NCBI RefSeq assembly: GCF_022760805.1
Contig: NZ_JAIVFL010000001.1
Span: 1,178,001-1,242,000 of the forward strand
Direction: 5' to 3'
DNA: 64,000 bases
DNA from: Candidatus Mycolicibacterium alkanivorans
GTDB taxonomy: Bacteria > Actinomycetota > Actinomycetes > Mycobacteriales > Mycobacteriaceae
Positions 19,130-28,333 of this stretch are shown here, in pieces (positions within the stretch are counted from its first letter, which is position 1; each line of letters begins with the position of its first letter). A model generated the notes under the pieces. That model made no database searches and was not told the origin of the DNA. It saw only the letters and a list, made by a program, of their open reading frames with translations. Both the position numbers and the translations under genes were made by a program.

Positions 19130-20458
19130 TCAGCGGTAGGCGGGCAGCAGCCCGAACACCTGCTTGATGATCGTCATCACCCAACCACCGGCGTTGGGAC
19201 TGTGGTAGCGGGGCCAGTTCAGCTGGAAGCTGACTACCCACGACTGCCCGGTGCGGTCCACCGCATACCAGCTGAACGTGTAGTCGCCGGGCAGGTTGCC
19301 GGCCTTGGCGCCGATGTAGGGCCACTCGGATCGGTCCAGGTCGATGCCGGCGATCTCCGACATGATGTCCTTGATCGGCGCGGCCGGCCCGACGGCGTCC
19401 CGCTGCAGGGCGGCGTGCACACGGCAGACGTCCTCGGCACTGCCGTACCACTCCGCTCCGTATGCCGAACCGGGGGCATGCGTGCGTTGCGGATCGGGGT
19501 CGTAGGGACGGGAATTGGCTTCCTGCAACAACACTGCGCGGCGTGCCGGGGTGGCCGTCTTCCATTGATCGCGGACGTCCGGGTTACCCCAGCCCACTGC
19601 GAAGATCTCGCGCATGGTCGGGAACGGGACCATGCTGGCCGGATCGTGGTGCCCGGCGTTGACCAGCGCCTCTTCGATGGCATGGGTCCCCAGTCGGCCG
19701 ATCAGCATGTCGGTGGCCATGTTGTCGCTGGTCGAGATCATCTTGCCGGCTGCTTGCCGCACGGTGATCTGCGCTCCCGGGGGTAGCTTGTCGAAGCCGG
19801 AGGAGCCCAGCTTCTTGCCCTCTGCGGTGATGGTCAACTTGTCGTCCCAGCGCAACGTGCCCGCCCGCACGGCGGTCTCCACCGCGTAGAGCACGTAGGT
19901 CTTGAAAATCGAAGCGAGCGGCAAGGATTGGGCGGTGTTGGTGCCGGCAACCTTCTCGCAGCGGCCGTTGTCGACCTTGGACACCTGCCACGAATAGCGG
20001 GCACCGGTCTGGCTGAGCGCGGCGTCGACGTCCTGCCACGACTTGATCGACGGCTTCTCGGTGGTCACCTCGAAGCGCTTGATGAACGTGTCGTCGCCGG
20101 TGCGCAACTCGATGTTCTGGCGCGCGCCGTATGAGGTCAGCAGGTGAAGCGTGGCCACGCCCGCGCCGATGTCAACGCCGGCCAGCGTGTAGGGCCGGTC
20201 CCACCACAGCGAGTCCATGGCGGCGGCCACCGGGTCGACCATGTCGGGTGCGGCCAGCGTCTTGACGCTGACGGGACCGATCGGCCAATCGGAGCTCAGC
20301 ATGTCCATGACCTGCTTGGCCCGCACACCCTGCGGGGTGTTGAGGTCGATACGGACCGTGCCGGCGTTGGCCGGCGGCGCGGGGGCCGGTGCGCAGCCGC
20401 TCGCCAGGGCGGCGGCCGAGGCGATCACGGTGGCCAGGGCCACCGCGCTCCGGCGCAC
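19130..20458 (-). CDS. lpqF: LpqF-like lipoprotein with beta-lactamase-fold domain
   Basis: About 442 residues. A GTG at 20458 gives a compact signal peptide (VRRSAVALATVIASAAALASGC) with a lipobox LASGC; longer upstream frames overlap mhuD and are unlikely. An N-terminal NTF2-like region is followed by a serine beta-lactamase/transpeptidase-type domain with SIFK (Ser-x-x-Lys) at LPLASIFKTYV, SDN at STSDNMATD and a KAG triad at YIGAKAGNLPG. It should be anchored outside the cytoplasmic membrane and might bind or hydrolyse a cell-wall substrate; its true function is not established. It lies 10 bases after mhuD on the same strand, the order found in M. tuberculosis (Rv3593-Rv3592). Confidence 0.85.
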   Translation of the reverse strand: MRRSAVALATVIASAAALASGCAPAPAPPANAGTVRIDLNTPQGVRAKQVMDMLSSDWPIGPVSVKTLAAPDMVDPVAAAMDSLWWDRPYTLAGVDIGAGVATLHLLTSYGARQNIELRTGDDTFIKRFEVTTEKPSIKSWQDVDAALSQTGARYSWQVSKVDNGRCEKVAGTNTAQSLPLASIFKTYVLYAVETAVRAGTLRWDDKLTITAEGKKLGSSGFDKLPPGAQITVRQAAGKMISTSDNMATDMLIGRLGTHAIEEALVNAGHHDPASMVPFPTMREIFAVGWGNPDVRDQWKTATPARRAVLLQEANSRPYDPDPQRTHAPGSAYGAEWYGSAEDVCRVHAALQRDAVGPAAPIKDIMSEIAGIDLDRSEWPYIGAKAGNLPGDYTFSWYAVDRTGQSWVVSFQLNWPRYHSPNAGGWVMTIIKQVFGLLPAYR

Positions 20459-20468
20459 CCGGCGCGCG

Positions 20469-20786
20469 CTACGCGTCGGAGCCTGAGCCGGCAACGTCCA
20501 GCACAACCTCGAACTCGAGCAGGTGAGCGCCCTTGGCCACCGGATTGGCGCGTTCACCGGCGTGCGCGTGGATGGCGGGGCCGGTTGCCCACGCCTGGAA
20601 GGCCTCTTCGCTCTCCCACTTCGTCACCACGAAGTAGCGGTCCTCACCCTTGACCGGCCGCAGCAACTGGAACCCGAGGAACCCCGGCTGGTTGTCGACG
20701 GCGTGGGCGCGGTTGGCGAACCGCTTCTCCAGTTCGGGCCCGGCGCCCGGCGGAATCTCGATTGCGTTGATCTTCACCACGGACAT
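20469..20786 (-). CDS. mhuD: Haem-degrading monooxygenase MhuD
   Basis: A 105-residue ABM-fold protein. The residues known to matter in M. tuberculosis MhuD are present: Asn7 (MSVVKINAIE), Arg26, Trp66 (EAFQAWA) and the haem-ligating His75 (AIHAHAG). The enzyme opens haem to release iron, giving mycobilin rather than biliverdin with CO. It is cytosolic and serves haem-iron use. It probably forms an operon with the downstream lipoprotein gene. Start ATG 20786 and the length are as in the family; nothing looks unusual. Confidence 0.95.
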   Translation of the reverse strand: MSVVKINAIEIPPGAGPELEKRFANRAHAVDNQPGFLGFQLLRPVKGEDRYFVVTKWESEEAFQAWATGPAIHAHAGERANPVAKGAHLLEFEVVLDVAGSGSDA

Positions 20787-20840
20787 GGCGCAAGGCTACC
20801 GCGCTGCCGAACGGGCCGGACGACCGCGCAAGATGAAACG

Positions 20841-21617
20841 GTGACACCCGAACCGCTGACCTACCGCGGCGGCGCCGGCCGCCCGCTGGTACTGGCCCAC
20901 GGACTGATGGGCCGGGGCAGCACGTGGTCGCGGCAGGTGCCGTGGCTCACGGCATTCGGCGCGGTCTACACCTACGACGCCCCCTGGCACCGGGGCCGCG
21001 ACGTCGAGGATCCGGCCCCCGTGAGCACCGAGCGGTTCGTCGACGACCTCGGTGACGCAGTCGCGCGGTTGGCCGCTCCGGCCGTGCTGATCGGGCACTC
21101 CATGGGTGCCCTGCATTCGTGGTGTCTGGCCGCGCAGCGTCCCGAACTGGTCAGTGCGCTGGTGGTCGAGGACACGGCTCCGGACTTCGTCGGCCGCACC
21201 ACTGGACCGTGGGAGCCGTGGCTGCACGCGCTGCCTATCGAATTCGGTTCGGCTGAACAGGTTTTCGCAGAGTTCGGGCCGGTGGCCGGCCGGTACTTCC
21301 TGGACGCGTTCGACCGGACGCGGGCGGGCTGGCGGTTGCACGGACAGCCCGCTCGCTGGATCGAGATCGCCGCGGAATGGGGTACTCGGGACTACTGGCA
21401 GCAGTGGCGCGATCTGCGCGCGCCGGTGCTCCTGATCGAAGCGGGCGACTCGGTGGCACCGCCGGGCCAGATGCGCCGGATGCAGGAGCTCGCGGGGGAG
21501 CGGGTGAGGTATGTGCTGGTGCCCGGTGCCGGGCATCTTGTGCACGACGACGCCCCCGAGCGCTACCGGGAGGCCGTCGAGTCGTTTTTAGCGGCGCTCC
21601 CCGAGCACGCCGGGTGA
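20841..21617 (+). CDS. Alpha/beta hydrolase
   Basis: A 258-residue alpha/beta hydrolase. The GTG at 20841 gives the natural N-terminus; a longer upstream frame overlaps mhuD antisense. Landmarks are an oxyanion-hole segment LVLAHGLMGRGSTW near residue 15, the nucleophile elbow VLIGHSMGALHSW (GHSMG Ser), a catalytic Asp candidate in LLIEAGDSVAPPG and the His in VPGAGHLVHDDAP. It is homologous by position to M. tuberculosis Rv3591c. The substrate is unknown; esterase or lactonase activity is the usual guess. It diverges from mhuD with a 54-base intergenic region and overlaps the tail of a small membrane-protein gene. Confidence 0.85.
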   Translation: MTPEPLTYRGGAGRPLVLAHGLMGRGSTWSRQVPWLTAFGAVYTYDAPWHRGRDVEDPAPVSTERFVDDLGDAVARLAAPAVLIGHSMGALHSWCLAAQRPELVSALVVEDTAPDFVGRTTGPWEPWLHALPIEFGSAEQVFAEFGPVAGRYFLDAFDRTRAGWRLHGQPARWIEIAAEWGTRDYWQQWRDLRAPVLLIEAGDSVAPPGQMRRMQELAGERVRYVLVPGAGHLVHDDAPERYREAVESFLAALPEHAG

Positions 21618-21860
21618 CGGCCACACCGGGTGCTCCTCGAATCGGGTGCGCACGGCATCGAGATCGTGTTCGACGCGGCGGGCGTCGGCGTCGTAGCCGT
21701 CGTCATAGAGCCGGCCGACCAGCGGGGCGCCGACTCTGAACTGGCCGATGTGCAGGCGCAGCGTGCCGTCGCGGTGTGCGACCGATGCGATCGCGGCGAC
21801 CACACCGACCGGGGCGAGCAGGACGACTGTCAGGAGCAGGATGGCGATCAGCGCGGTCAT
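21588..21860 (-). CDS. Small single-pass membrane protein, unknown
   Basis: A 90-residue protein. The ATG at 21860 starts a strong hydrophobic helix (LIAILLLTVVLLAPVGVVAAIA) followed by a soluble part (LRLHIGQFRVGAPLVGRL, DARRVEHDLDAVRTR). No family is recognised. It converges on and overlaps the end of the alpha/beta hydrolase gene by about 30 bases. A longer start upstream would add an unnatural Cys/His-rich stretch and was rejected. Confidence 0.6.
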   Translation of the reverse strand: MTALIAILLLTVVLLAPVGVVAAIASVAHRDGTLRLHIGQFRVGAPLVGRLYDDGYDADARRVEHDLDAVRTRFEEHPVWPSPGVLGERR

Positions 21861-21931
21861 GGCAGTAAGTCTTCGCCCGCCAATATCCGGCCAACAGCGG
21901 CAGTAGTGACAGTATGCGTTAAGATGCTGCC

Positions 21932-22894
21932 ATGGCATTGAACAGCGTCTCGGCTCTGGTCCTCGACGGTGTCACGGTCTTCGAGTTCGGGGTGATCTGC
22001 GAGGTGTTCGGCATCGACCGCACCGGCGACGGAGTGCCTCCGATCGACTTCAAGGTGTGTGGCCCCGAGGCCGGCAAGGCGCTGCGCACCAGCGTCGGTG
22101 CGCAGCTGGCGCCCGACCACGGGCTCGACGGCCTGATCGGTGCCGATGTGGTGGCGCTGCCCGCGGTCGCGGGGCCGCCGGAGGACTATCCGGCCGAGGC
22201 GTTGGACGCGCTGCGGGCCGCCCACGCAGCGGGCGCAACGGTGTTGACGGTCTGCTCGGGGGTGTTCATCGCGGGCGCCGCGGGCCTGCTCGATGGGCGC
22301 CGATGTACCACGCACTGGATGCACGCCGACGAACTCGCGCGTCGCTTTCCCACCGCAATCGTCGACCGCAACGTGCTGTTCGTCGACGACGGGGACCTGG
22401 TCACCAGCGCGGGCACCGCCGCGGGTATCGATGCGAGCCTGCACCTGGTGCGCCGCGAGATGGGCAGCGCGGTCACCAACATCATCGCCCGCCGCATGGT
22501 GGTTCCGCCTCAGCGTGATGGTGGCCAGCGCCAGTACATCGACCAACCCATCCCGGCTCGGTGCTCGGAAGGGTTTGCCCCGCAATTGGATTGGATACTG
22601 GCCAACCTCGGTGCACCGCACACGGTGGCGAGCCTGGCCAAGCGCGCCGGAATGTCCTCGCGTACGTTCGCGCGCCGTTTCGTCGAGGAGACCGGGACCA
22701 CGCCGATGCAGTGGGTCACCGACCAGCGGGTGCACTATGCGCGGCGGATGCTCGAGGAGACCGATCTCGACGTCGACCGCATCGCCGAGCGGGTCGGCTT
22801 CGGCAACGCCACGCTGTTACGGCACCATTTCCGCCGGCTCGTCGGCGTCACCCCGTCGGACTACCGGCGCCGTTTCGCGCGGGCGGCGTCCTAG
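21932..22894 (+). CDS. GlxA/FtrA-type AraC-family transcriptional regulator
   Basis: A 320-residue two-domain regulator. Residues 5-170 form a DJ-1/PfpI (class I glutamine amidotransferase-like) domain with the nucleophile-elbow-like TVLTVCSGVFIAGAAGLL and TTHWMHADEL. Residues about 215-315 form the AraC DNA-binding domain: the first helix-turn-helix is VASLAKRAGMSSRTFARRF and the second DVDRIAERVGFGNATLLRHHFRRL, ending GVTPSDYRRRF. Members sense small molecules and often control nearby catabolic genes; neither ligand nor target is evident here. It ends 3 bases before convergent mutY. Confidence 0.9.
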   Translation: MALNSVSALVLDGVTVFEFGVICEVFGIDRTGDGVPPIDFKVCGPEAGKALRTSVGAQLAPDHGLDGLIGADVVALPAVAGPPEDYPAEALDALRAAHAAGATVLTVCSGVFIAGAAGLLDGRRCTTHWMHADELARRFPTAIVDRNVLFVDDGDLVTSAGTAAGIDASLHLVRREMGSAVTNIIARRMVVPPQRDGGQRQYIDQPIPARCSEGFAPQLDWILANLGAPHTVASLAKRAGMSSRTFARRFVEETGTTPMQWVTDQRVHYARRMLEETDLDVDRIAERVGFGNATLLRHHFRRLVGVTPSDYRRRFARAAS

Positions 22895-22897
22895 GCG

Positions 22898-23773
22898 CTA
22901 GCCGCCTTCACCCGCCAGCGCGAACCGGCCGTCGGCCGTCTGCTCCACCAGACCATCGACAAGCAACGAGTCCAGCGCCCGATCGCGTTGCGCCGGATCG
23001 GACAGCCACACCACATCGAGGTGGGCCCGAAGCACCGGAGCGGAACTGGCGCGCAGCACATCCATCAGCCGGCCGCGCACCTGACGGTCGGTGCCCGCGT
23101 AGCGCTGTGCCGGCCGCGCCGGGCCCGATCCGGCCGGATGTCCGGCCGCCCGCCACGCGCAGAAGGTCAGCGGGCAGATCCCGCACTTGGGCGATCGCGC
23201 CGTGCAAACCGTCGCACCTAGTTCCATCAGCGCCGCGGAGAACGCCGGCGCCGACTCGTCGGCCGGCAGTAGCGCTTCGACGTCGGCGAGGTCGCGGACC
23301 GCTGACGGGCTTGCCGCGCCAGCCAGGCCGTGCACCGCGCGCGCCACCACCCGCCGAACGTTCGTGTCCACCACGGGAACTCGCTTCTGGTATGCGAAAC
23401 ACGCCACCGCCCTTGCGGTGTAGGCGCCGACACCGGGCAGGGTGAGCAATACGTCGACCTCGTCGGGCACCACGTCGTCGTGCTCGGTGGCGATCACCGT
23501 CGCACACTCGTGCAGTCGCTTCGCGCGCCGCGGGTAGCCCAGCTTTCCCCATGCCCGCAGCACGTCGGCGGCACTGGCGGACGCCGTCGCCGGCGGGGTG
23601 GGCCAACGCGCGACCCAGTCCAGCCAGATCGGCGCCACGCGTGCCACGGGCGTCTGCTGCAACATGAACTCGCTGACCAGAATCTGCCAGGCAGTGACCC
23701 CCGGCGCCCGCCACGGAAGGTCACGCCGAGCGCGGCCCCACCAATTGACCAGTTCGTCGGAGACGATGCTCAT
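22898..23773 (-). CDS. mutY: A/G-specific adenine DNA glycosylase MutY
   Basis: A 291-residue glycosylase that removes adenine mispaired with 8-oxoguanine. The helix-hairpin-helix and catalytic region is LLTLPGVGAYTARAVACFAY followed by VPVVDTNVRRV, where the Asp is catalytic. The four-cysteine iron-sulphur motif is C-TARSPK-C-GI-C-PLTF-C, one residue shorter in the last gap than in E. coli MutY. The NUDIX-like C-terminal domain of longer MutYs is short. The ATG at 23773 is chosen; a much longer in-frame extension runs antisense to the carbonic anhydrase gene and is spurious. Divergent from can by 37 bases. Confidence 0.93.
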   Translation of the reverse strand: MSIVSDELVNWWGRARRDLPWRAPGVTAWQILVSEFMLQQTPVARVAPIWLDWVARWPTPPATASASAADVLRAWGKLGYPRRAKRLHECATVIATEHDDVVPDEVDVLLTLPGVGAYTARAVACFAYQKRVPVVDTNVRRVVARAVHGLAGAASPSAVRDLADVEALLPADESAPAFSAALMELGATVCTARSPKCGICPLTFCAWRAAGHPAGSGPARPAQRYAGTDRQVRGRLMDVLRASSAPVLRAHLDVVWLSDPAQRDRALDSLLVDGLVEQTADGRFALAGEGG

Positions 23774-23810
23774 CGCGAGACCGGATCCCCGGCGGTGCAG
23801 AATGAGGGAC

Positions 23811-24428
23811 ATGCCGAACAGCGGCCCGGTGACAGCGTGGAAGGCACTCAAAGAGGGTAACGAGCGCTTCGTCGCGGGTAAGCCCGAGCATCCCAGCCAG
23901 AGCATCGAACACCGGGCCAGCCTCGCGGATTCGCAACAGCCCACCGCGGTCGTGTTCGGTTGCGCCGACAGCCGGGTGGCCGCCGAGATCATCTTCGACC
24001 AGGGTCTCGGCGACATGTTCGTGGTCCGCACTGCGGGCCACGTCATCGACTCGGCTGTGCTCGGTTCGATCGAGTACGCGGTGACGGTCCTGAGCGTGCC
24101 GTTGGTCGTCGTCCTCGGACACGACAGCTGCGGGGCGGTCAAAGCCACACTGTCCGCCCTCGACGACGGGCAGGTGCCGCCCGGATTCGTGCGGGACGTG
24201 GTCGAGCGGGTCACCCCGTCGATCCTGCTGGGCCGCCGCGACGGGCTCACGCGCATCGATGAATTCGAGGCCCGCCACGTCACCGAAACCGCAGCACAGC
24301 TGATGGCGCGCTCGTCTGCGATCGCCGACAAGATCAACGCGGGCAGCGTTGCCATCGTCGGTCTGACCTACCACTTGGCCGACGGAAAAGTCGTCCTTCG
24401 GAAGCACATCGGCGACATCGGAGAGTGA
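23811..24428 (+). CDS. canB: Beta-class carbonic anhydrase
   Basis: A 205-residue beta-carbonic anhydrase that interconverts CO2 and bicarbonate. Zinc ligands are Cys51 (FGCADSRV), His104 and Cys107 (GHDSCGA), with the Asp53-Arg55 dyad of the CxDxR motif. These positions equal those of M. tuberculosis CanB (Rv3588c), which supports ATG 23811, although ATG 23802 (three residues longer) is possible. The gene diverges from mutY, an arrangement conserved in mycobacteria. No signal peptide; cytoplasmic. Confidence 0.95.
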   Translation: MPNSGPVTAWKALKEGNERFVAGKPEHPSQSIEHRASLADSQQPTAVVFGCADSRVAAEIIFDQGLGDMFVVRTAGHVIDSAVLGSIEYAVTVLSVPLVVVLGHDSCGAVKATLSALDDGQVPPGFVRDVVERVTPSILLGRRDGLTRIDEFEARHVTETAAQLMARSSAIADKINAGSVAIVGLTYHLADGKVVLRKHIGDIGE

Positions 24429-24479
24429 TCAGTCGCCGGCGAACAAGGCGACACGCCGGGCGGGGTCGGACAACTCGCG

Positions 24480-25256
24480 GTGACCTGGGCTTACCGTGAG
24501 GACGTGCTGGATCTGGAACCGCGTGGACCTCTGCCCTCGCAAATCTACTGGCGACGCCGGGGACTGGCGATCGGCATCGTGGTGCTGATTCTCGCCATCA
24601 TCGTCGGAGTGGCCTTCGCGGTGTTCACCGGAGGCTCGGACACCAAGACCACCGTCAAGACCTCGGCGTCGCAGAATCCGCAGCCGGAGAACAAGACGCC
24701 CGTCGTCGCGCCGCCGCCGGCGTCCGCTGCGCCCGCCCCGACCCCGACACCCACCGAAGCCGTCGCGCCGCCTCCCATCCTCAAGGAGGGCGACGACTGC
24801 CCGGATTCCACCTTGGCGGTCAAGGGCATCACGAACGCGCCGCAGTACGTGATCGGTGATCAGCCCAAGTTCACGATGGTCGTCACCAACATCGGCCTGG
24901 TGGCCTGCAAGCGCGATGTCGGCGCCGCAGTGCTGGCCGCCTACGTCTACTCGCTGGACAACAAGCGGCTGTGGTCGAACCTGGACTGCGCGCCGTCCAA
25001 CGAGACGCTGGTCAAGACCTTCAACCCGGGTGAGCAGGTCACCACCGAGGTGACCTGGACCGGGATGGGTTCGGCTCCGCAGTGCCCCCTGCCACGCCAG
25101 CCGATCGGTCCCGGTACCTATAACCTCGTGGTCCAGCTGGGCAATCTGCGCTCGGCGTCGGTGCCGTTCATCCTGGCGGATGCCCCGCCGCCGGGTGCCG
25201 CACCGCCGGCCGACCAGCAGGCTCCGCACGGACCTCCGCCCGGACCAGGCAACTAA
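24480..25256 (+). CDS. Membrane-anchored protein, Rv3587c-like
   Basis: A 258-residue protein with a cytoplasmic N-terminus (DVLDLEPRGPLPSQIYWRRR), one transmembrane helix (GLAIGIVVLILAIIVGVAFAV, about residues 29-48), a Pro/Ala/Thr-rich extracytoplasmic linker (about 65-97) and a compact C-terminal domain with four cysteines (DDCPD, ACKRD, LDCAP, PQCPL). The domain resembles an Ig-like fold common in actinobacterial surface proteins. It is positioned as Rv3587c. Function unknown. GTG 24480 is used, although a GTG eight codons later is also plausible. It converges on disA with 3 bases between stops. Confidence 0.8.
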   Translation: MTWAYREDVLDLEPRGPLPSQIYWRRRGLAIGIVVLILAIIVGVAFAVFTGGSDTKTTVKTSASQNPQPENKTPVVAPPPASAAPAPTPTPTEAVAPPPILKEGDDCPDSTLAVKGITNAPQYVIGDQPKFTMVVTNIGLVACKRDVGAAVLAAYVYSLDNKRLWSNLDCAPSNETLVKTFNPGEQVTTEVTWTGMGSAPQCPLPRQPIGPGTYNLVVQLGNLRSASVPFILADAPPPGAAPPADQQAPHGPPPGPGN

Positions 25257-25259
25257 GTC

Positions 25260-26369
25260 CTAGACCAGCCGGTCGGCGATCGTCGACTCGGCCAGCTGCG
25301 ACAGACCCTCCCGGACGTGCCGCGCCCACATCGCGCCGATCCCATCGATGGACTGCAGGTCGGTGGCACTGGCCGCGAGCAGTCCCTGCAGTGAACCGAA
25401 GCGGCGCACCAGCAGGTCGACGTGAGCGAACTGCAGACGCGGGATGCCGGCCATCGCCCGATACCCGCGCGCCGACAGCGCCGAGTCCTGCGCCTCGGCG
25501 GTCGACGGGTAGCCGAACACCCGTGAGAGCGCGGTGAAGTCGAGCAGTTCGGTGTCGGACAGCCCGTCGAGCTCGGTGAGGGTCGCGGCGACCTGCGCTT
25601 TCGACGGCGGGTCGGGATTGGCGTGGTAGTCGCGCACGATCAGCTCGCGGGCGGTGTCGTTGCCGCCCAGCAGTTCCTCCAGCTGCAGCCGCAGCTGCCT
25701 GCCGTCGGTGCCGAGTTCCACGGCGTCGTAGTCGATCTCCAGGCCGATGCGGCGCACCATCTCCAGCCGCTGCACCACGGTCATCACGTCACGCAGGGTG
25801 ACGAAGTCCTCGATCTCAGCGGTGGACAGCTGCCGCGACACCTCGTCGAGGCGAGCCTTGTAGCGCTCCAAGGTGGCGATCGCCTGGTTGGCCCGCGACA
25901 GGATGGTCGCCGAGTCGGCGACGACGTGCCGTTCGCCCGCGACGTAGACGGTGACGATGTTCATCGAGTGGCTGACCGAGATCACCGGGTATCCGGTCTG
26001 GATCGCGGCCCGTTCGGCCGAGCGGTGCCGGGTGCCCGATTCGTCGGTCGGGATCGTGGGATCGGGCACCAGTTGGACGTTGGCCCGCACGATCCGGCTG
26101 CCGTCGGTGGACAGCACCACCGCGCCGTCCATCTTGGACAGCTCGCGCAGGCGGGTCGGGGCGAAGCGCACGTCCAGCGAGAAGCCGCCGTCGCAGATCG
26201 CCTCGACACGCTCGTCGTGGCCGAGCACGATCAGCGCGCCGGTACGGCCGCGCAGGATGCGTTCCAGACCGTCGCGCAGGGCGGTGCCCGGTGCCAGCCG
26301 CCCCATCGTCTCGCGCAGGTTGGCGGCCGCCGGCTGCGCCGAGCCGTTGGTCCGGTTGACGGTGCTCAC
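25260..26369 (-). CDS. disA: Diadenylate cyclase and DNA-integrity scanner DisA
   Basis: A 369-residue DisA. The N-terminal DAC domain makes c-di-AMP from two ATP and contains the DGA motif ([11 protein letters not shown]) and RHR motif ([13 protein letters not shown]). A helical linker (about 155-290) leads to a C-terminal helix-hairpin-helix domain ([22 protein letters not shown]) that binds branched DNA. The GTG start overlaps the radA stop by 4 bases (GTGA), indicating translational coupling. RadA is known to regulate DisA in mycobacteria, which fits the operon. Confidence 0.96.
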   Translation of the reverse strand: MSTVNRTNGSAQPAAANLRETMGRLAPGTALRDGLERILRGRTGALIVLGHDERVEAICDGGFSLDVRFAPTRLRELSKMDGAVVLSTDGSRIVRANVQLVPDPTIPTDESGTRHRSAERAAIQTGYPVISVSHSMNIVTVYVAGERHVVADSATILSRANQAIATLERYKARLDEVSRQLSTAEIEDFVTLRDVMTVVQRLEMVRRIGLEIDYDAVELGTDGRQLRLQLEELLGGNDTARELIVRDYHANPDPPSKAQVAATLTELDGLSDTELLDFTALSRVFGYPSTAEAQDSALSARGYRAMAGIPRLQFAHVDLLVRRFGSLQGLLAASATDLQSIDGIGAMWARHVREGLSQLAESTIADRLV

Positions 26370-27817
26370 AGCCAGTTATTGTCCACTGCGTCGGGGTCGT
26401 TACTCGACCTGTCCCGCCTAAGTGGCGTGACGACGTTGTCGTAGGGGCTTTTCGAGATCGCCAGCATCGATCGCAGAGCGTCGCCGATCGTGGCGGATTC
26501 GATGGCCCGGAACCCTTTGGGCGTCGTGCCACAACCGGTCGGAACCAGTGCCGTGGTGAAGCCCAAACGGGCCGCCTCGGCCAGTCTGCGGTCCATCCCG
26601 GTGACCCGGCGCAGGTCGCCGGCCAGGCCGACCTCGCCGATCACGACAGTCGTGGCGGGCAGCGGCAGGTCGGCGTAGGCCGACGCCATGGCCATCGCCA
26701 CCGCGAGGTCCGTCGACGGGTCCAGCAGTCGCATGCCGCCGACCGTCGACAGGTACACGTCGGTGGCACTGATCTTCAGGCCGGCGCGGCGTTCGAGCAC
26801 CGCGGCGATCATCGCGGCGCGGGAACTGTCGACGCCGCTGACGGCCCGGCGGGGCTGGGCGTGGTCGTTGCGGAACGCCAGCAGCGCCTGGATCTCGCCG
26901 ATGATCGGCCGCTTGCCGTCGAGCGCGACGGTGACGGCGGTACCCGGAACCGGCTCGGGGCGCTGGTCGAGGAACAGTCCGGACGGGTCGGCGACGCACT
27001 GGATTCCGTTGTCCTGCAACATGAAACAGCCGACCTCGTCGGCGGCGCCGAACCGGTTCTTCACACCGCGCACCATCCGCAGGGTCGAGTTGCGGTCACC
27101 TTCGAAATGCAGCACCACGTCCACGAGGTGCTCCAGCGACCGTGGACCGGCGATCGCCCCGTCCTTGGTGACATGGCCGACGAGGATCATCGCGACGCCG
27201 GTGGTCTTGGCCGTGCCGGTCAGTGCCGTGGTCACCGCGCGCACCTGGGTCACTCCGCCCACCACGCCGTCGGTGTCGCCGGCCGTCATCGTCTGCACCG
27301 AGTCGACGATCACCAGGCTGGGCTGCACGGCCTCGATATGCCCGAGCACGGTCTGCACGTCGGACTCCGCGGCCAGGAACACCTCGTCGTGGGTGCAACC
27401 CGTGCGCTCGGCGCGCATCCGGATCTGACCGGCCGACTCCTCGCCGGAGACGTACAACGCCCGCCGGCCGGCCTTGGCCCACCGATGGACCACCTCGAGC
27501 AGCAGCGTCGACTTGCCCACGCCCGGATCACCGGCCAGCAGGCTGACCGAACCGGGTACCGCCCCGCCGCCGAGCACCCGGTCCAGCTCGCTCACACCGG
27601 TGGGGAAGTGGCGGGTGCAGTCGGGGTCGATCGAACTGAGCGGAACAGCGGGCGAGGACGGCACCCCCGTGCGCTGGAGTGCACCGCCGCCGATGGTCGC
27701 CAGCGCGGCTACCTCGTCGACGGTGCCCCACGTCCCGCATTCGGGGCAGCGGCCCACCCATTTGGCCATGACATGGCGACACTCCGAGCAGCGGTACTGC
27801 GATCGCGCCTTGGCCAC
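26366..27817 (-). CDS. radA: DNA repair ATPase RadA
   Basis: A 483-residue RadA/Sms. The N-terminal C4 zinc finger is [20 protein letters not shown] (about 8-27). The RecA-like ATPase has Walker [14 protein letters not shown] and Walker [13 protein letters not shown], followed by the RadA-specific KNRFG motif ([12 protein letters not shown]). The C-terminal Lon-like domain shows [19 protein letters not shown]. It acts in recombination-intermediate processing. GTG 27817 is the start; disA is coupled downstream. Length is typical. Confidence 0.96.
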   Translation of the reverse strand: MAKARSQYRCSECRHVMAKWVGRCPECGTWGTVDEVAALATIGGGALQRTGVPSSPAVPLSSIDPDCTRHFPTGVSELDRVLGGGAVPGSVSLLAGDPGVGKSTLLLEVVHRWAKAGRRALYVSGEESAGQIRMRAERTGCTHDEVFLAAESDVQTVLGHIEAVQPSLVIVDSVQTMTAGDTDGVVGGVTQVRAVTTALTGTAKTTGVAMILVGHVTKDGAIAGPRSLEHLVDVVLHFEGDRNSTLRMVRGVKNRFGAADEVGCFMLQDNGIQCVADPSGLFLDQRPEPVPGTAVTVALDGKRPIIGEIQALLAFRNDHAQPRRAVSGVDSSRAAMIAAVLERRAGLKISATDVYLSTVGGMRLLDPSTDLAVAMAMASAYADLPLPATTVVIGEVGLAGDLRRVTGMDRRLAEAARLGFTTALVPTGCGTTPKGFRAIESATIGDALRSMLAISKSPYDNVVTPLRRDRSSNDPDAVDNNWL

Positions 27818-27897
27818 GGACGTGACGCTATCGGCTGGGTACGACAGATCCGTGGATCAACCCGCCCGGGCCGCCCGCCGGTAGCACAATTGGGTAT

Positions 27898-28326
27898 ATG
27901 GCCTCAGACATCGTCGAATGCCCGAAATGCGGTCAGCGCAATCGAGTGCCGCCCGCAGTTTCGGGGAAACCGCGTTGCGCGCAGTGCAGGCAGTGGCTGC
28001 CCTGGATCGTCGACGCGAGCGACGCCGATTACGCCGCAGTGGTGGAGAAGTCCGCAGTTCCCGTGCTCGTCGACTTGTGGGCACCCTGGTGCGGGCCGTG
28101 CCGCATGGTCAGCCCCGCGCTCGAGCAACTTGCCACCGAACGAGCGGGCAGCCTGAAGCTGGTGAAGGTCAACGTCGACAAGGCTCCACAGATCTCGCAA
28201 CGCTTCGAAGTGCAGGCGGTGCCCACGCTGTTGATCACCCGCGACGGCGAGGTACTGGCGCGGCGCGCTGGGGCGGCACCGGTCGCTGCACTGCGAATGT
28301 GGGTGGACGACACCCTGCCGAGCTGA
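27898..28326 (+). CDS. Zinc-ribbon thioredoxin (Trx2/TrxC type)
   Basis: A 142-residue thioredoxin with an N-terminal zinc ribbon (VECPKCGQRN and PRCAQCRQWLPW, residues 7-34) ahead of the thioredoxin fold. The active site is APWCGPCRMVSPAL and the cis-Pro segment is VQAVPTLLI. This domain order is that of E. coli thioredoxin 2, which is linked to oxidative stress; the zinc site may tune redox state. ATG 27898 is divergent from radA with an 80-base gap. It ends 7 bases from the convergent lipoprotein gene. Confidence 0.88.
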   Translation: MASDIVECPKCGQRNRVPPAVSGKPRCAQCRQWLPWIVDASDADYAAVVEKSAVPVLVDLWAPWCGPCRMVSPALEQLATERAGSLKLVKVNVDKAPQISQRFEVQAVPTLLITRDGEVLARRAGAAPVAALRMWVDDTLPS

Positions 28327-28333
28327 CTCGCCG

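Noticed and set aside
22898..24355. A 485-codon frame extending MutY far upstream of its ATG
   Set aside because: The extra 190 residues run antisense through the carbonic anhydrase gene and are Ser/Thr/Arg-rich; MutY homology begins at the ATG at 23773.
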